In this document: positions 27,708-36,092 of the stretch, piece after piece
Layout: every line of letters begins with the position of its first letter
How positions within the stretch are numbered: the first letter of the stretch is position 1
DNA from: Bacteroidia bacterium
GTDB taxonomy: Bacteria; Bacteroidota; Bacteroidia; Flavobacteriales; Flavobacteriaceae
Direction: 5' to 3'
Assembly (NCBI GenBank): GCA_030432635.1
Contig: JAUIMB010000009.1
Coordinates: 62,001-126,000, forward strand
Length of the DNA: 64,000 bases
Position numbers and translations under genes: made by a program
Notes under the pieces: model-generated
What the model was told of the DNA's origin: nothing
Seen by the model: the letters and a program-made list of their open reading frames with translations, nothing else
The model's database searches: none

Positions 27708-28349
27708 ATGGATGAATTAGAATTATTAAAAAAGGATTGGCAGAAACAAGACTCTGCATACCCTAAGCTTTCATACGAAGAGATCTATAAAATGATCTTA
27801 CAGAAATCCTCGTCCATTGTGAAATGGATATTCATCATCAGTCTACTGGAGTTTGTCTTCTGGCTACTGTTGGCGATAGGATTAAAAGCTTCAGGATACA
27901 ACAACGAGTATGGTGGGTTGTACTCCAGTCCAGGGTTTATCGTACTTAGTGTACTTTCCTATGGAATTTTAGCATACTTCTTTTATCGATTCTACATGAA
28001 CTACAAACAAATAAACACTACTGATAATGCCAAAACCCTAATGGAAAACATATTAAGAACCAGACGAACTGTAAAGCAATACGTTGGGTTCAACTTGGCG
28101 ATGTTGGTTGTTTCGGTGGCTTATATGCTACCTTTTGCTTTAAGCCATGATGACCAAACCCAAGCCTTAATTGAAAAAGCCCAAGCCAATGGAGAAATCT
28201 TCAAGTTTTATTTAGGGGTAATTATGGGCACCTTAATCATTCTATTGATTACCATTGGTGTATTGTTGTTCTTTTATTGGCTTATATACGGACTACTTTT
28301 GAGAAGTCTCAATAGAAATTACAGGGAATTGAAAAAATTGGAAGTGTAA
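27708..28349 (+). CDS. Four-helix membrane protein, possible anti-sigma partner
   Basis: 213 residues: a soluble N-terminus of about 38 residues, then four transmembrane helices (about 39-62, 72-92, 126-146, 172-198). The N-terminal 'LELLKKDWQKQDSAYPKLS' resembles short cytosolic regions of Flavobacteriia sigma-adjacent proteins, some of which carry a misleading carotene-monooxygenase name in databases; nothing here supports that enzyme. From position, 4 bases after an ECF sigma gene, a regulatory role at the membrane is inferred. Confidence 0.6.
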   Translation: MDELELLKKDWQKQDSAYPKLSYEEIYKMILQKSSSIVKWIFIISLLEFVFWLLLAIGLKASGYNNEYGGLYSSPGFIVLSVLSYGILAYFFYRFYMNYKQINTTDNAKTLMENILRTRRTVKQYVGFNLAMLVVSVAYMLPFALSHDDQTQALIEKAQANGEIFKFYLGVIMGTLIILLITIGVLLFFYWLIYGLLLRSLNRNYRELKKLEV

Positions 28350-28364
28350 TTAACTTAAGTAGCA

Positions 28365-28991
28365 TTAGTTTTGATGAAACTGTTGTCTACCTTGAAGCCA
28401 TTCAGCAATATAAACACAAAATTCATCCCAAGGCATTTCCTCTATATCCATGGCACTTAACTCTTCCGATCTTGCAAGAATATAGAAATCACCATTAAAC
28501 TCGTTGTAAAGCCTCCAAATTTTATTCGCGCTATCGGTTTTAGCTCCTGTTATTTTCCGAATCCAGTTTCGAAACTTCCGAATGGCCACTTGTGGATCGT
28601 CATGATGGATTTCAATATCGTTTCCAGCGAGATCAGAAATTGACTTTTGATAGCGAAATTTAATCTTATCCAAAATGAGAAGATATTTCTCCTTCATCTT
28701 TCCATCGCCAAATCGTTTGCAGCCAATGTCCAATCCCAGTTCGAATGGCATATTAAAACGTGCCAATTGATTCTTTTTTGTGGACTCCATCCTTGAAAGA
28801 TCGTGAATGCTGTACTTTGCCTTGGAAATTAACTTTTGAATGGCAAGCACTCTAGAATCTGCGGAATTATAAGTCTCTGCAACTAAAGGATTATAATCGA
28901 GATAAACAGAAGTGAATATGAGCGCCTTAAGAATGGGTTTATACTCTTTATCGAAAGGACAGTTTATGAAAATATTATTTTCAAATGCCAT
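28365..28991 (-). CDS. 'INCPFD' family protein, nucleotide-hydrolase-like fold suspected
   Basis: 208 residues, no signal peptide or membrane segment. Motifs in order: 'NIFINCPFDKEY' at the N-terminus, 'DSRVLAIQKLI', 'KYSIHDLSR', 'RFNMPFELGLDIG', then 'SDLAGNDIEIHHDDP' and 'FRNWIRK'. I recognise this set from a widespread family without a common name. The order of a beta-strand with Cys-Pro-Phe-Asp, an HDLS/T loop and a conserved Glu in 'PFELG' resembles the nucleoside 2-deoxyribosyltransferase/TIR-like superfold, in which that Glu is catalytic; this is inference. It lies 8 bases downstream of a DUF2188 gene and forms a two-gene unit. Confidence 0.65.
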   Translation of the reverse strand: MAFENNIFINCPFDKEYKPILKALIFTSVYLDYNPLVAETYNSADSRVLAIQKLISKAKYSIHDLSRMESTKKNQLARFNMPFELGLDIGCKRFGDGKMKEKYLLILDKIKFRYQKSISDLAGNDIEIHHDDPQVAIRKFRNWIRKITGAKTDSANKIWRLYNEFNGDFYILARSEELSAMDIEEMPWDEFCVYIAEWLQGRQQFHQN

Positions 28992-28999
28992 GGAAACGG

Positions 29000-29251
29000 T
29001 TAGGCTGTTTGAAGTCGCTCAACAGAACCATCTTCCCTATGGACAACCAAAATATCGGCTTCTTCGGTATTTAGAATTTTTTTACCATTAATAATGGCAG
29101 TGCGTTTTGTAGAAAATTCGGACATTACTTTATTAGCTCCTTCCTTAAAAACGACCCAATGCCCTTGTCGAGACATGACATGGATTTTTTTTCCAGAGGA
29201 ACCAGCAGTTCTGAATTTAGCACTTAATATTTTTTTTCTATCTGTTGACAT
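29000..29251 (-). CDS. DUF2188 protein
   Basis: 83 residues: a basic N-terminus, then the DUF2188 core 'KKIHVMSRQGHWVVFKEGAN', 'STKRTAIINGKKIL' and the closing 'EADILVVHREDGSVERLQ'. DUF2188 is a small alpha/beta domain of unknown function, often found alone or beside other small genes. It starts the two-gene unit with the INCPFD-type protein, which makes a partner or neutraliser role possible but not shown. Confidence 0.75.
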   Translation of the reverse strand: MSTDRKKILSAKFRTAGSSGKKIHVMSRQGHWVVFKEGANKVMSEFSTKRTAIINGKKILNTEEADILVVHREDGSVERLQTA

Positions 29252-29348
29252 GTGAAGTCAAATATAGTGATTATTTTTAACAAAATACGGCAAAATTCAT
29301 TCCAAACAACTGATATAGAATGCTATTTATAAAACAAATGCAACCTGA

Positions 29349-30149
29349 CTACCAGTCTCTAAGCTCTCTATTCAAGCGCTCTTTTTCTTCCAACTCTTCC
29401 TGAGGAATCACCTTTAAGAATGAAGGATGCTGCTCTATGGCATATTCGATTTTCTCAACAATTTCAGCGATGGATTCATTTTCATAATCAATGTCCAAAG
29501 GCGCTTTGATTTCAAATGTTTGATACACATTCTTCTTTTTGACACGAAGCCCCTTTTTATCGAACGAACGTCTAAACCCATCTATTACAATAGGCACCAC
29601 AACGGGTTTATACTGTTTGATGATATGAGCAGTTCCCTTTCGAATGGGTTTAAAAGGCGTTGTTGTTCCTTGCGGAAATGTAACCACCCAACCATCATCC
29701 AATGCTTTTTTGATGTTGGTGATATCACTCATTTTTACCTGTCGGTTGACATCTTCGCCCTTTGATCGCCAAGTACGCTCTATACTAATAGATCCAGTAT
29801 AAGCAAATATTTTGGGAATGAGTCCAGATTTCATGGTTTCCTTTGCAGCCACATAATACATGTTCAGTTTAGGATTCCATAGATAGCCTACATTCTTTAT
29901 GTTGTCTAAACGTCCACTTAGGCTTGCATTAAACACATGGAACATGGCAATAACATCGGCAAAGTAAGTTTGGTGGTTGGAAATGAACAATACATTGGTC
30001 TCTGGTAAAGCTTTAATGATTTCAGAACCTTCGATCTGTAACTCATTAAACCCTCTAAAACGACGATGAGTGAGCAATCCGAGAATACGAATCAACCATT
30101 TTTTTACAAAAAGTATATGTCCGAAAGGGTTTCTTTTAAATAATCCCAT
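29349..30149 (-). CDS. plsC: 1-acyl-sn-glycerol-3-phosphate acyltransferase (PlsC-like)
   Basis: 266 residues from ATG at 30149 (a TTG one codon earlier is possible). The HX4D motif is 'SNHQTYFAD', followed by 'GSISIERTWRS' and 'TFPQGTTTPF', an FPEGT-type motif with Q in place of E. A basic patch and hydrophobic stretch at the N-terminus (about 15-30) attach it to the membrane. Family members add the second acyl chain in phospholipid synthesis; related enzymes acylate lipid-like acceptors. Last of a pair with the Nudix gene (47-base gap). Confidence 0.8.
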   Translation of the reverse strand: MGLFKRNPFGHILFVKKWLIRILGLLTHRRFRGFNELQIEGSEIIKALPETNVLFISNHQTYFADVIAMFHVFNASLSGRLDNIKNVGYLWNPKLNMYYVAAKETMKSGLIPKIFAYTGSISIERTWRSKGEDVNRQVKMSDITNIKKALDDGWVVTFPQGTTTPFKPIRKGTAHIIKQYKPVVVPIVIDGFRRSFDKKGLRVKKKNVYQTFEIKAPLDIDYENESIAEIVEKIEYAIEQHPSFLKVIPQEELEEKERLNRELRDW

Positions 30150-30196
30150 CAAATTTTAGTTGTTAAGCGGAATTACAAACTTACAAAAACTGATAC

Positions 30197-30835
30197 TTAC
30201 AGTGTCATTTTTAACAAGTCTTTTAATTCGCTTAACATCATAGCGGTTGCTCCCCAAACCACATGCCCATTGAGCATGAAGGCTGGCACATCGATTTCGG
30301 TTTTCAAAGAGGTCATGACTTTGACGTCTGCGACGTTGTTATCATCCAAAAAATCGGGAAGGCGTACTTCTATCAAATCATCAACTTCAGACTCTTGTTT
30401 CATAAAATTTGGGGTCTGCAATGCTACTCCAAGAAAAGGATAAACCGTGAAATTACTTGGTGGAATGTACATAAGCGACATTGATTTCAGCACTTCAATC
30501 ATATCCATTGGCACACCAATTTCCTCGTAGGTTTCACGAAGAGCCGTGTATTTCATATCCTCATCACCTTCTTCCACTTTTCCACCAGGAAACCCAACTT
30601 GAGCTGAGTGCACACCTTTGTATGACTTTCTTAGAATAAGCATTAAATATGTTTCTTCGTGTTTAGGATAGAACAAAGCCATGACACCTGCTTTTTTGGC
30701 AAATTTCATTTTTTCCTTGTTTGCCTCAACCAAGTTTTGACGGAATGGAGGCGACATTTTAAACTGGGAAGCTTCTCCTGGAAGTTCTAGATTTTTTATT
30801 TTTGGTATAGAATTAACAAATACGTCAAAATTCAT
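30197..30835 (-). CDS. CoA pyrophosphatase (Nudix hydrolase)
   Basis: 212 residues. The Nudix box reads 'GGKVEEGDEDMKYTALRE' followed by 'TYEEIG'; just before it is the CoA-specific signature 'LILRKSYKGVHSAQVGFPGG'. Enzymes with this double motif cleave coenzyme A or acyl-CoA to 3',5'-ADP and phosphopantetheine compounds. The start codon is only 5 bases away from that of the divergent cyclophilin gene, so its promoter must lie at least partly in the neighbouring coding sequence. Confidence 0.85.
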   Translation of the reverse strand: MNFDVFVNSIPKIKNLELPGEASQFKMSPPFRQNLVEANKEKMKFAKKAGVMALFYPKHEETYLMLILRKSYKGVHSAQVGFPGGKVEEGDEDMKYTALRETYEEIGVPMDMIEVLKSMSLMYIPPSNFTVYPFLGVALQTPNFMKQESEVDDLIEVRLPDFLDDNNVADVKVMTSLKTEIDVPAFMLNGHVVWGATAMMLSELKDLLKMTL

Positions 30836-30840
30836 CCTTT

Positions 30841-31554
30841 ATGCGGTTTTATCTTCTAGTAGTATTGAGTTTAACAATTATAGGTTGTGAAGATAAACAA
30901 TCTTCAAAAAAATCATCCACGGTAATTACGAATTCCAAGACAGAAACCATTGAAAACAGAACAGATACAGTTTCAACAACCACAAAAAGCACCACTTCCA
31001 AAGACAACTTTTTGTTAACTGAAGAGAATGCCATGGAATTTTTCCTTCAGTATGATAAAGAACATAAGGAAAATAAAGTGCGTATTGTAACCGATTTTGG
31101 AAATATTGACATTGAATTATTTGATGAAACCAAATTCCACCGTTCAAACTTTATCTATTTGGCAAAAAAGAAGTATTTCGACAACACACAATTTTATCGT
31201 GTCATTGAAAATTACATCATTCAAGGCGGAAGTACAGATGATCGCGATGTCATGCGAAAACGACGCTATATAGGCAAATACCTTCTTCCGACTGATACCA
31301 AACGAGGATTCCACCATGACAGAGGCGTTATTTCGATGCCAAGCAGTGAGATTGACAATCCTTATAAATTGGCATCTCCTTATGAGTTTTTTATCATGTT
31401 GCGCGATGTCCATGAATTGGATGGTGATTATACCATCTTCGGAAAAGTGATACGTGGAATGGAGGTTGCTGATAAAATTGCCAATGTAGAAACCGATGAT
31501 GCCGATTGGCCATTACAGAATGTATACATCAAAACTGTTGAAATTTTAGATTAA
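30841..31554 (+). CDS. Cyclophilin-type peptidyl-prolyl isomerase lipoprotein
   Basis: 237 residues. A very short lipoprotein signal ends at Cys16 ('LTIIGCEDK'); a Ser/Thr/Lys-rich linker follows (about 20-60), then a cyclophilin domain: 'RIVTDFGNIDIELFDETKFH', 'FDNTQFYRVIENYIIQGGST', 'GVISMP' and 'YTIFGKVIRGMEVADKI'. The catalytic region (FYRVI, QGG) is recognisable, although some loops diverge. It would assist folding of exported proteins in the periplasm. It is divergent from the CoA-pyrophosphatase gene. Confidence 0.82.
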   Translation: MRFYLLVVLSLTIIGCEDKQSSKKSSTVITNSKTETIENRTDTVSTTTKSTTSKDNFLLTEENAMEFFLQYDKEHKENKVRIVTDFGNIDIELFDETKFHRSNFIYLAKKKYFDNTQFYRVIENYIIQGGSTDDRDVMRKRRYIGKYLLPTDTKRGFHHDRGVISMPSSEIDNPYKLASPYEFFIMLRDVHELDGDYTIFGKVIRGMEVADKIANVETDDADWPLQNVYIKTVEILD

Positions 31555-31590
31555 CGTCGATTTAAAGAATACAGCACTAAACCAAAAAAA

Positions 31591-32019
31591 GTGAAAAACC
31601 TTAACTTAAAAAGTGACCCTAAAGTTGCCATGGTTTTCAAGGCCTATCCTAAATCCGTACAACCTAAAATGGAACTATTAAGGGCATTGGTCATTGAAAC
31701 AGCCCAAGAGATTGAGGACATAAAAACTTTGGAAGAAACCCTTAAATGGAACGAACCAAGTTACATCACTACAATTGGAAGCACGTTGCGTATGGATTGG
31801 AAACCAAAATCACCAAACCAGTATGCGCTTTACTTTCAGTGTACAAGCCGATTGATAGCTACATTTAAAGCAATTTTCAAGGATATATTTGTATTCGATG
31901 GAAAAAGAGCTATTGTCTTTGATCTAGATCAAGAGCTTCCCACGGAAGCCTTAAAACAATGCATAAAGGCAACATTAAGATACCATAAGGTCAAACACTT
32001 GCCCACACTTGGTATTTAA
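31591..32019 (+). CDS. DUF1801 protein
   Basis: 142 residues from a GTG start at 31591; no ATG upstream fits. The DUF1801 (YdhG-like) core is visible: 'VAMVFKAYPKSVQPKMELL', 'TLEETLKWNEPSYIT' and 'NQYALYFQCTSRLIATF'. These small soluble proteins have an iron-sulfur-frataxin-like alpha/beta fold in some structures, and their function is not settled. It lies 36 bases after the cyclophilin gene and converges, with one base between stops, on the TRIC-like gene. Confidence 0.8.
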   Translation: MKNLNLKSDPKVAMVFKAYPKSVQPKMELLRALVIETAQEIEDIKTLEETLKWNEPSYITTIGSTLRMDWKPKSPNQYALYFQCTSRLIATFKAIFKDIFVFDGKRAIVFDLDQELPTEALKQCIKATLRYHKVKHLPTLGI

Positions 32020-32020
32020 A

Positions 32021-32632
32021 TCATTCGTGATCCCTATATAGACTTGGCAAGCTGATTTTGAACTTAACGGCCAGTAGACGCATGACAATGACAATTAGAC
32101 CAGCAATCACAAATATAAAGTTAGTATCGGCCAAAAACTCGCGAAGCAAAAAATAGGAAAAACCTCCCAAAATACATGGCGTAGCGTAAATTTCCTTTCT
32201 AAAAATCACAGGGATCTCATTACATAAAATATCTCGTAAGACACCTCCAAAACAAGCCGTCATGGTTCCCAAGGCCACACAAATTATGGGATGCAACCCA
32301 GCAACAATTCCTTTTTCAATACCCACAACCGTATAAAGACCAATACCTATGGTATCAAATAAGAACAAGGATCGCCTTAGATAACTAATTTTTCTCCTCA
32401 CCACAACAGCAAAAACAGCCGATGCCATAATGACATAAACAAAAGTCATGTTAGTCATCCAGGATACAGGTTGAATACCAATAAGCAAATCGCGTAATGT
32501 CCCTCCTCCAACAGCTGTAACAAAAGCTATAATCAATACACCAAAAGCATCCATCCGCTTGTCTAAAGCCACTAAAACACCAGAAATGGCGAAAGCAATA
32601 GTACCTAAAATATCAACAATTTGAAAAAACAT
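32021..32632 (-). CDS. TRIC-like cation channel (YadS/UPF0126)
   Basis: 203 residues with seven predicted helices in two triplets. The repeat signature glycine motifs are present: 'FAISGVLVALDKRMDAFGV', 'AVGGGTLRDLLIG' and 'ACFGGVLRDILCNEIPVIF'. These are the doubled 'GGxxRD' elements of the bacterial TRIC/UPF0126 family, which form trimeric monovalent-cation channels in characterised members. It follows the RDD gene by 6 bases and is probably co-transcribed. Confidence 0.87.
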   Translation of the reverse strand: MFFQIVDILGTIAFAISGVLVALDKRMDAFGVLIIAFVTAVGGGTLRDLLIGIQPVSWMTNMTFVYVIMASAVFAVVVRRKISYLRRSLFLFDTIGIGLYTVVGIEKGIVAGLHPIICVALGTMTACFGGVLRDILCNEIPVIFRKEIYATPCILGGFSYFLLREFLADTNFIFVIAGLIVIVMRLLAVKFKISLPSLYRDHE

Positions 32633-32638
32633 GATCTG

Positions 32639-33406
32639 TTATCCATTAAATGATTTGCGCACCGAAGTACCTTGAGTATAATAATTGTAATCTTTAAGAA
32701 TGGTATCAATAAATTCGATATCACTGGAACTGAAATCCTTGATTTCAACAACTTCGATGATTTTCTTCCGAAGCTTAATCAAGGTCTCATAATCTCTAGA
32801 TGCCTTCGCTCTCACATAGGTTTCCTTTATGATTCGCGCATCGTTATCTGAAAGTTTAATGACATTAGGGTAAGTGGGCACATAATCGTCATCGAGCTCT
32901 TCCAAAATCGTATGGCTGATATTCACATTATTCTTTAGAGTAATCACCGAAGTACCTGCTGTCATATCTCCTAATCGTTGACTTTTCTTACTTGTTACAA
33001 TTGCTATTAAAGCTACGACACCAGACATCATATTTAAATCGACAATCCTAAAAAACCAACGCACCAAATAATCAGATATAGAGGCTTGATATCCATCAAT
33101 TTTCACCACTTTGATCTTCATGATACGCTTACCAATAGTTTGTCCGTCTAGCAAGGTTTCGAAAACCAAGGAGTAAAACATAACCGGTAGCAATAATAAA
33201 AAATAAATGGCTCTTTGAGACCAACCATCCATATCGTCAATCACGACATCCAGTTCTAATAAATTAAAGACGATTTGAAACATTACAACGATATAAGCGA
33301 TTTTAATAATCCAATCTATGATATAGGCTAAAATGCGCTCTCCAACACTTGCAGCGATAAAATTAATATTGACGTTTTGTGTGGTATTTATTTGTAACTC
33401 TACCAT
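32639..33406 (-). CDS. RDD family membrane protein
   Basis: 255 residues. The RDD domain (about 15-150) has three transmembrane helices and shows 'ASVGERILAYIIDWIIKIAY', 'GQTIGKRIMKIKV' and 'LVRWFFRI'. A soluble C-terminal part (about 160-255) is helical and charged. RDD proteins are inner-membrane proteins of poorly defined transport or signalling roles. In Bacteroidota this arrangement, divergent from a SpoIIM-like gene of a MoxR operon, is common and suggests a link to that operon. Confidence 0.82.
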   Translation of the reverse strand: MVELQINTTQNVNINFIAASVGERILAYIIDWIIKIAYIVVMFQIVFNLLELDVVIDDMDGWSQRAIYFLLLLPVMFYSLVFETLLDGQTIGKRIMKIKVVKIDGYQASISDYLVRWFFRIVDLNMMSGVVALIAIVTSKKSQRLGDMTAGTSVITLKNNVNISHTILEELDDDYVPTYPNVIKLSDNDARIIKETYVRAKASRDYETLIKLRKKIIEVVEIKDFSSSDIEFIDTILKDYNYYTQGTSVRKSFNG

Positions 33407-33429
33407 TAATTGTTTTAATTTGAAAGCTT

Positions 33430-34407
33430 ATGAGAGAAGTGGCATTTATTAAGCAGAACAAGGAAAAATGGCTCAATTTTGAAAAAGCGATTTTCGGAAA
33501 AAACCTCAAAAATCCTGACGAACTTGCCTCACTCTATATTCAGTTAGTAAATGATCTATCGTATGCTCAAACTTACTATCCCAAAAGTAAAACAATTCTT
33601 TATTTAAACAACTTAGCGGCCAAGGCTTTTCAGAAAATCTACAAGACCAAACGTGAGGACACCAATCGTTTTATTCATTTTTGGAAAACCGAAGTGCCTT
33701 TAATCGTACATGAATATAGACGCTATGTATTGTACGCCTTTATAATCTTCTTGAGTTTTGTGAGCATAGGAGCCTTATCTGCCGCACATGACGACTCTTT
33801 TGTGAGATTGATATTAGGCGACAGCTATGTTAATATGAGTCTTGAAAACATCGAAGCTGGTGATCCGGTTGCCGTATACAAAAGCGGAAGTAATTGGGGA
33901 AGTGCTATAGGCATTACCATCAACAACTTATTTGTAGGTATAAAGTCTTTTATTTATGGCGTGTTTGGTGGATTGGGCACTGGCTATGTCCTACTTTACA
34001 ACGGCATTATGGTTGGCGCATTTCAGTATTTTTTTCATCAGGAAGGTGTACTTTGGGAAAGTGTTCGAGGCATATGGATTCACGGCTCAATGGAAATATT
34101 TGCAATCGTTATAGAAGGTGCAGCAGGACTGATCCTTGGCGCAAGTATATTGTTTCCTAAAACCTATTCAAGAATTACATCGTTTAAAATGGGTGTGAAA
34201 AATGGTGTTAAAATCTTGATTAGCACCTTCCCATTCACCATTGCAGCTGGATTTCTTGAAGGCTATGTGACGCGCTATTCCAATATAATGCCTAATTGGT
34301 TATCGGTCGGTATCATTTTGGTTACCCTCAGTCTCATTTCGTTTTATTATTTGGTCTACCCTTTTATTGTAAACCGTAAACTAAAAAAAGCCTATGCAAT
34401 TATATAA
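33430..34407 (+). CDS. Stage II sporulation protein M-like membrane protein
   Basis: 325 residues with six hydrophobic segments. The SpoIIM (DUF95) signature is visible in 'GITINNLFVGIKSFIYGVF' and 'IHGSMEIFAIVIEGAAGL', with an N-terminal soluble helix region of about 100 residues. In spore formers the family helps peptidoglycan remodelling; in non-sporulating Bacteroidota it accompanies MoxR/DUF58 operons. First gene of a six-gene operon; the next gene begins inside its 3' end (14-base overlap). Confidence 0.83.
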   Translation: MREVAFIKQNKEKWLNFEKAIFGKNLKNPDELASLYIQLVNDLSYAQTYYPKSKTILYLNNLAAKAFQKIYKTKREDTNRFIHFWKTEVPLIVHEYRRYVLYAFIIFLSFVSIGALSAAHDDSFVRLILGDSYVNMSLENIEAGDPVAVYKSGSNWGSAIGITINNLFVGIKSFIYGVFGGLGTGYVLLYNGIMVGAFQYFFHQEGVLWESVRGIWIHGSMEIFAIVIEGAAGLILGASILFPKTYSRITSFKMGVKNGVKILISTFPFTIAAGFLEGYVTRYSNIMPNWLSVGIILVTLSLISFYYLVYPFIVNRKLKKAYAII

Positions 34408-35338
34408 ATCAAGAGGTTTTGGAGAGTATTTTCAAGACACCTTTTCCTTTTTGAAGCATCACGGAAAACATTTCTATAAGCATTTCTTTGTCATAAATGG
34501 GATTTTTCTACTGATCCTAATGGTCATGGTTTACTTTTTTAGCAAGTTCTATACCGATTTTATCTTTGGAGGTATTGTAAGCGGCAATGGCTCGAATGCC
34601 TTTGACGAGTATATCAACCAAAATGCTGGACTGTTTTTTGTGTTATTGTTCCTTTTCCTTACGGTTGGCTTAGTTGCAGGAATTATAACATATGCCTATG
34701 TGCCCATCTATTTGAAATTATATGCCAAGAATAATACCAATGACTTTACGGCAACCGATATCATCAACACCTACAAAGCCAATATAGGTAAAATCTTCTT
34801 TTATCTCCTTTGTGGTATCGTCATAGCAATTCCTACATTTCTTCTTGTGGGTTTACTCACGTTTGTACTAACCATAACCCTTATTGGCATTTTGGCATTG
34901 CCTTTGGTTATTGGAGCAGTAAGCCTCTTTTATCAAGGCAGCTTGATGGAATACCTCAATGGTAAAAATGGTGCTTGGGAGAGTTTTGGCTACGCTTGGA
35001 AACTTATGAGTTCAAAATTTTGGGCCTCAATAGGTTGTGTCGGACTTTTTTATCTGATGAGTTATGTAGCGCAACAAGTAGTCGCCTTAATACCTTATAT
35101 CTTTAGTATGGTCAATCTGTTTACTGAAATCGAGAGCGGTGTAAGTCCCAATCCTCAAGACATAGGTAAGACACTTACAATTACGATGGTGGCCATTTTC
35201 TTATTGACCTTCTTGGTAAGTACCTTCCTCAACCTAATTGTACAACTCAATCAAGGCATTGTATTTTACAGTCTAAAGGAAGAAAACGAAAATATCAATA
35301 CTAAAAGCGACATTGATTTAATAGGATCTGGTGAGTAA
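34394..35338 (+). CDS. Multi-pass membrane protein of the MoxR operon
   Basis: 314 residues with about six hydrophobic helices arranged in pairs (about 32-55, 80-105, 130-185, 210-235, 265-290). I recognise no named domain. 'FYQGSLMEYLNGKNGAWESF' is reminiscent of transporter-like glycerophosphodiester or YciC-type membrane proteins found beside SpoIIM genes. Position in the operon, overlapping the genes on both sides, suggests a structural partner of the SpoIIM-like and RDD proteins. Confidence 0.65.
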   Translation: MQLYKSRGFGEYFQDTFSFLKHHGKHFYKHFFVINGIFLLILMVMVYFFSKFYTDFIFGGIVSGNGSNAFDEYINQNAGLFFVLLFLFLTVGLVAGIITYAYVPIYLKLYAKNNTNDFTATDIINTYKANIGKIFFYLLCGIVIAIPTFLLVGLLTFVLTITLIGILALPLVIGAVSLFYQGSLMEYLNGKNGAWESFGYAWKLMSSKFWASIGCVGLFYLMSYVAQQVVALIPYIFSMVNLFTEIESGVSPNPQDIGKTLTITMVAIFLLTFLVSTFLNLIVQLNQGIVFYSLKEENENINTKSDIDLIGSGE

Positions 35339-36092
35339 ATTTTTAACGTTACATATGATCCTGCTGTGTTTCTCGATGTATATGAATGGTCATGCCTACA
35401 ACATATCAGAAACCACGTATGACACCATGTTTCAGACAGATTCAGTTCATGTGGATACCGAACCCATAGAACGTCGTGAATTTGAAAACCTAAAGGACAA
35501 GTATAATGGTGATGACTTTATATATGAACGGACAACCGAAAACTCAGGATGGTGGACACGGTTCAAACAGTGGTTATCAGACATTTTTAAGGATTTATTT
35601 GATTTCAACTCCGATGCACAAGCTTCAGATTTTACCGATATCGCACTGAAGGTTTTTTATGTTATCATTTTCCTCTTGGTTGTCTTTTTTATTGTCAAGG
35701 CCATTATCAACAAAGAAGGAAACTGGGTCTTCGGAAAATCTTCTGATAGGAACATCATCCCAGTGACAGATATTGAAAACAACATTTATGAAACCGATTT
35801 TAAATCGCTTATTGCTTCGGCTGAAAATGACAACAATTATAGATTAGCCGTTCGCTATTATTATTTGTGGTTATTGAGAACACTGTCTGAAGCTGAAATT
35901 ATCGACTATGATGTTGAGAAAACCAATAGCGACTATTATCTTGAAATTGAGCATCGCCAAACGCAGGAAGAATTCTCCTACACTTCTTACCTTTATAATT
36001 ATATATGGTATGGTGAGTTTGATATTGACCAACAACAATTCGATAAAGCTCAAGGTGCGTTTACACGATTTTTAAATATGATTAAAAAATGA
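35331..36092 (+). CDS. DUF4129 membrane protein
   Basis: 253 residues from a GTG at 35331 that overlaps the previous stop; an ATG at 35355 is also possible. An N-terminal hydrophobic segment is followed by a periplasmic part, one transmembrane helix near 105-125 and a C-terminal DUF4129 domain: 'YRLAVRYYYLWLLRTLSEAEII', then 'FSYTSYLYNYIWYGEFDID'. In transglutaminase-type fusions DUF4129 follows the enzymatic part. Here it stands alone, which is the usual form in Bacteroidota MoxR operons. Confidence 0.78.
   Translation: MSKFLTLHMILLCFSMYMNGHAYNISETTYDTMFQTDSVHVDTEPIERREFENLKDKYNGDDFIYERTTENSGWWTRFKQWLSDIFKDLFDFNSDAQASDFTDIALKVFYVIIFLLVVFFIVKAIINKEGNWVFGKSSDRNIIPVTDIENNIYETDFKSLIASAENDNNYRLAVRYYYLWLLRTLSEAEIIDYDVEKTNSDYYLEIEHRQTQEEFSYTSYLYNYIWYGEFDIDQQQFDKAQGAFTRFLNMIKK

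Noticed and set aside
27708-28349. Naming the four-helix protein a carotene monooxygenase
   Set aside because: That database label is not supported by any histidine or iron-site pattern in the sequence.
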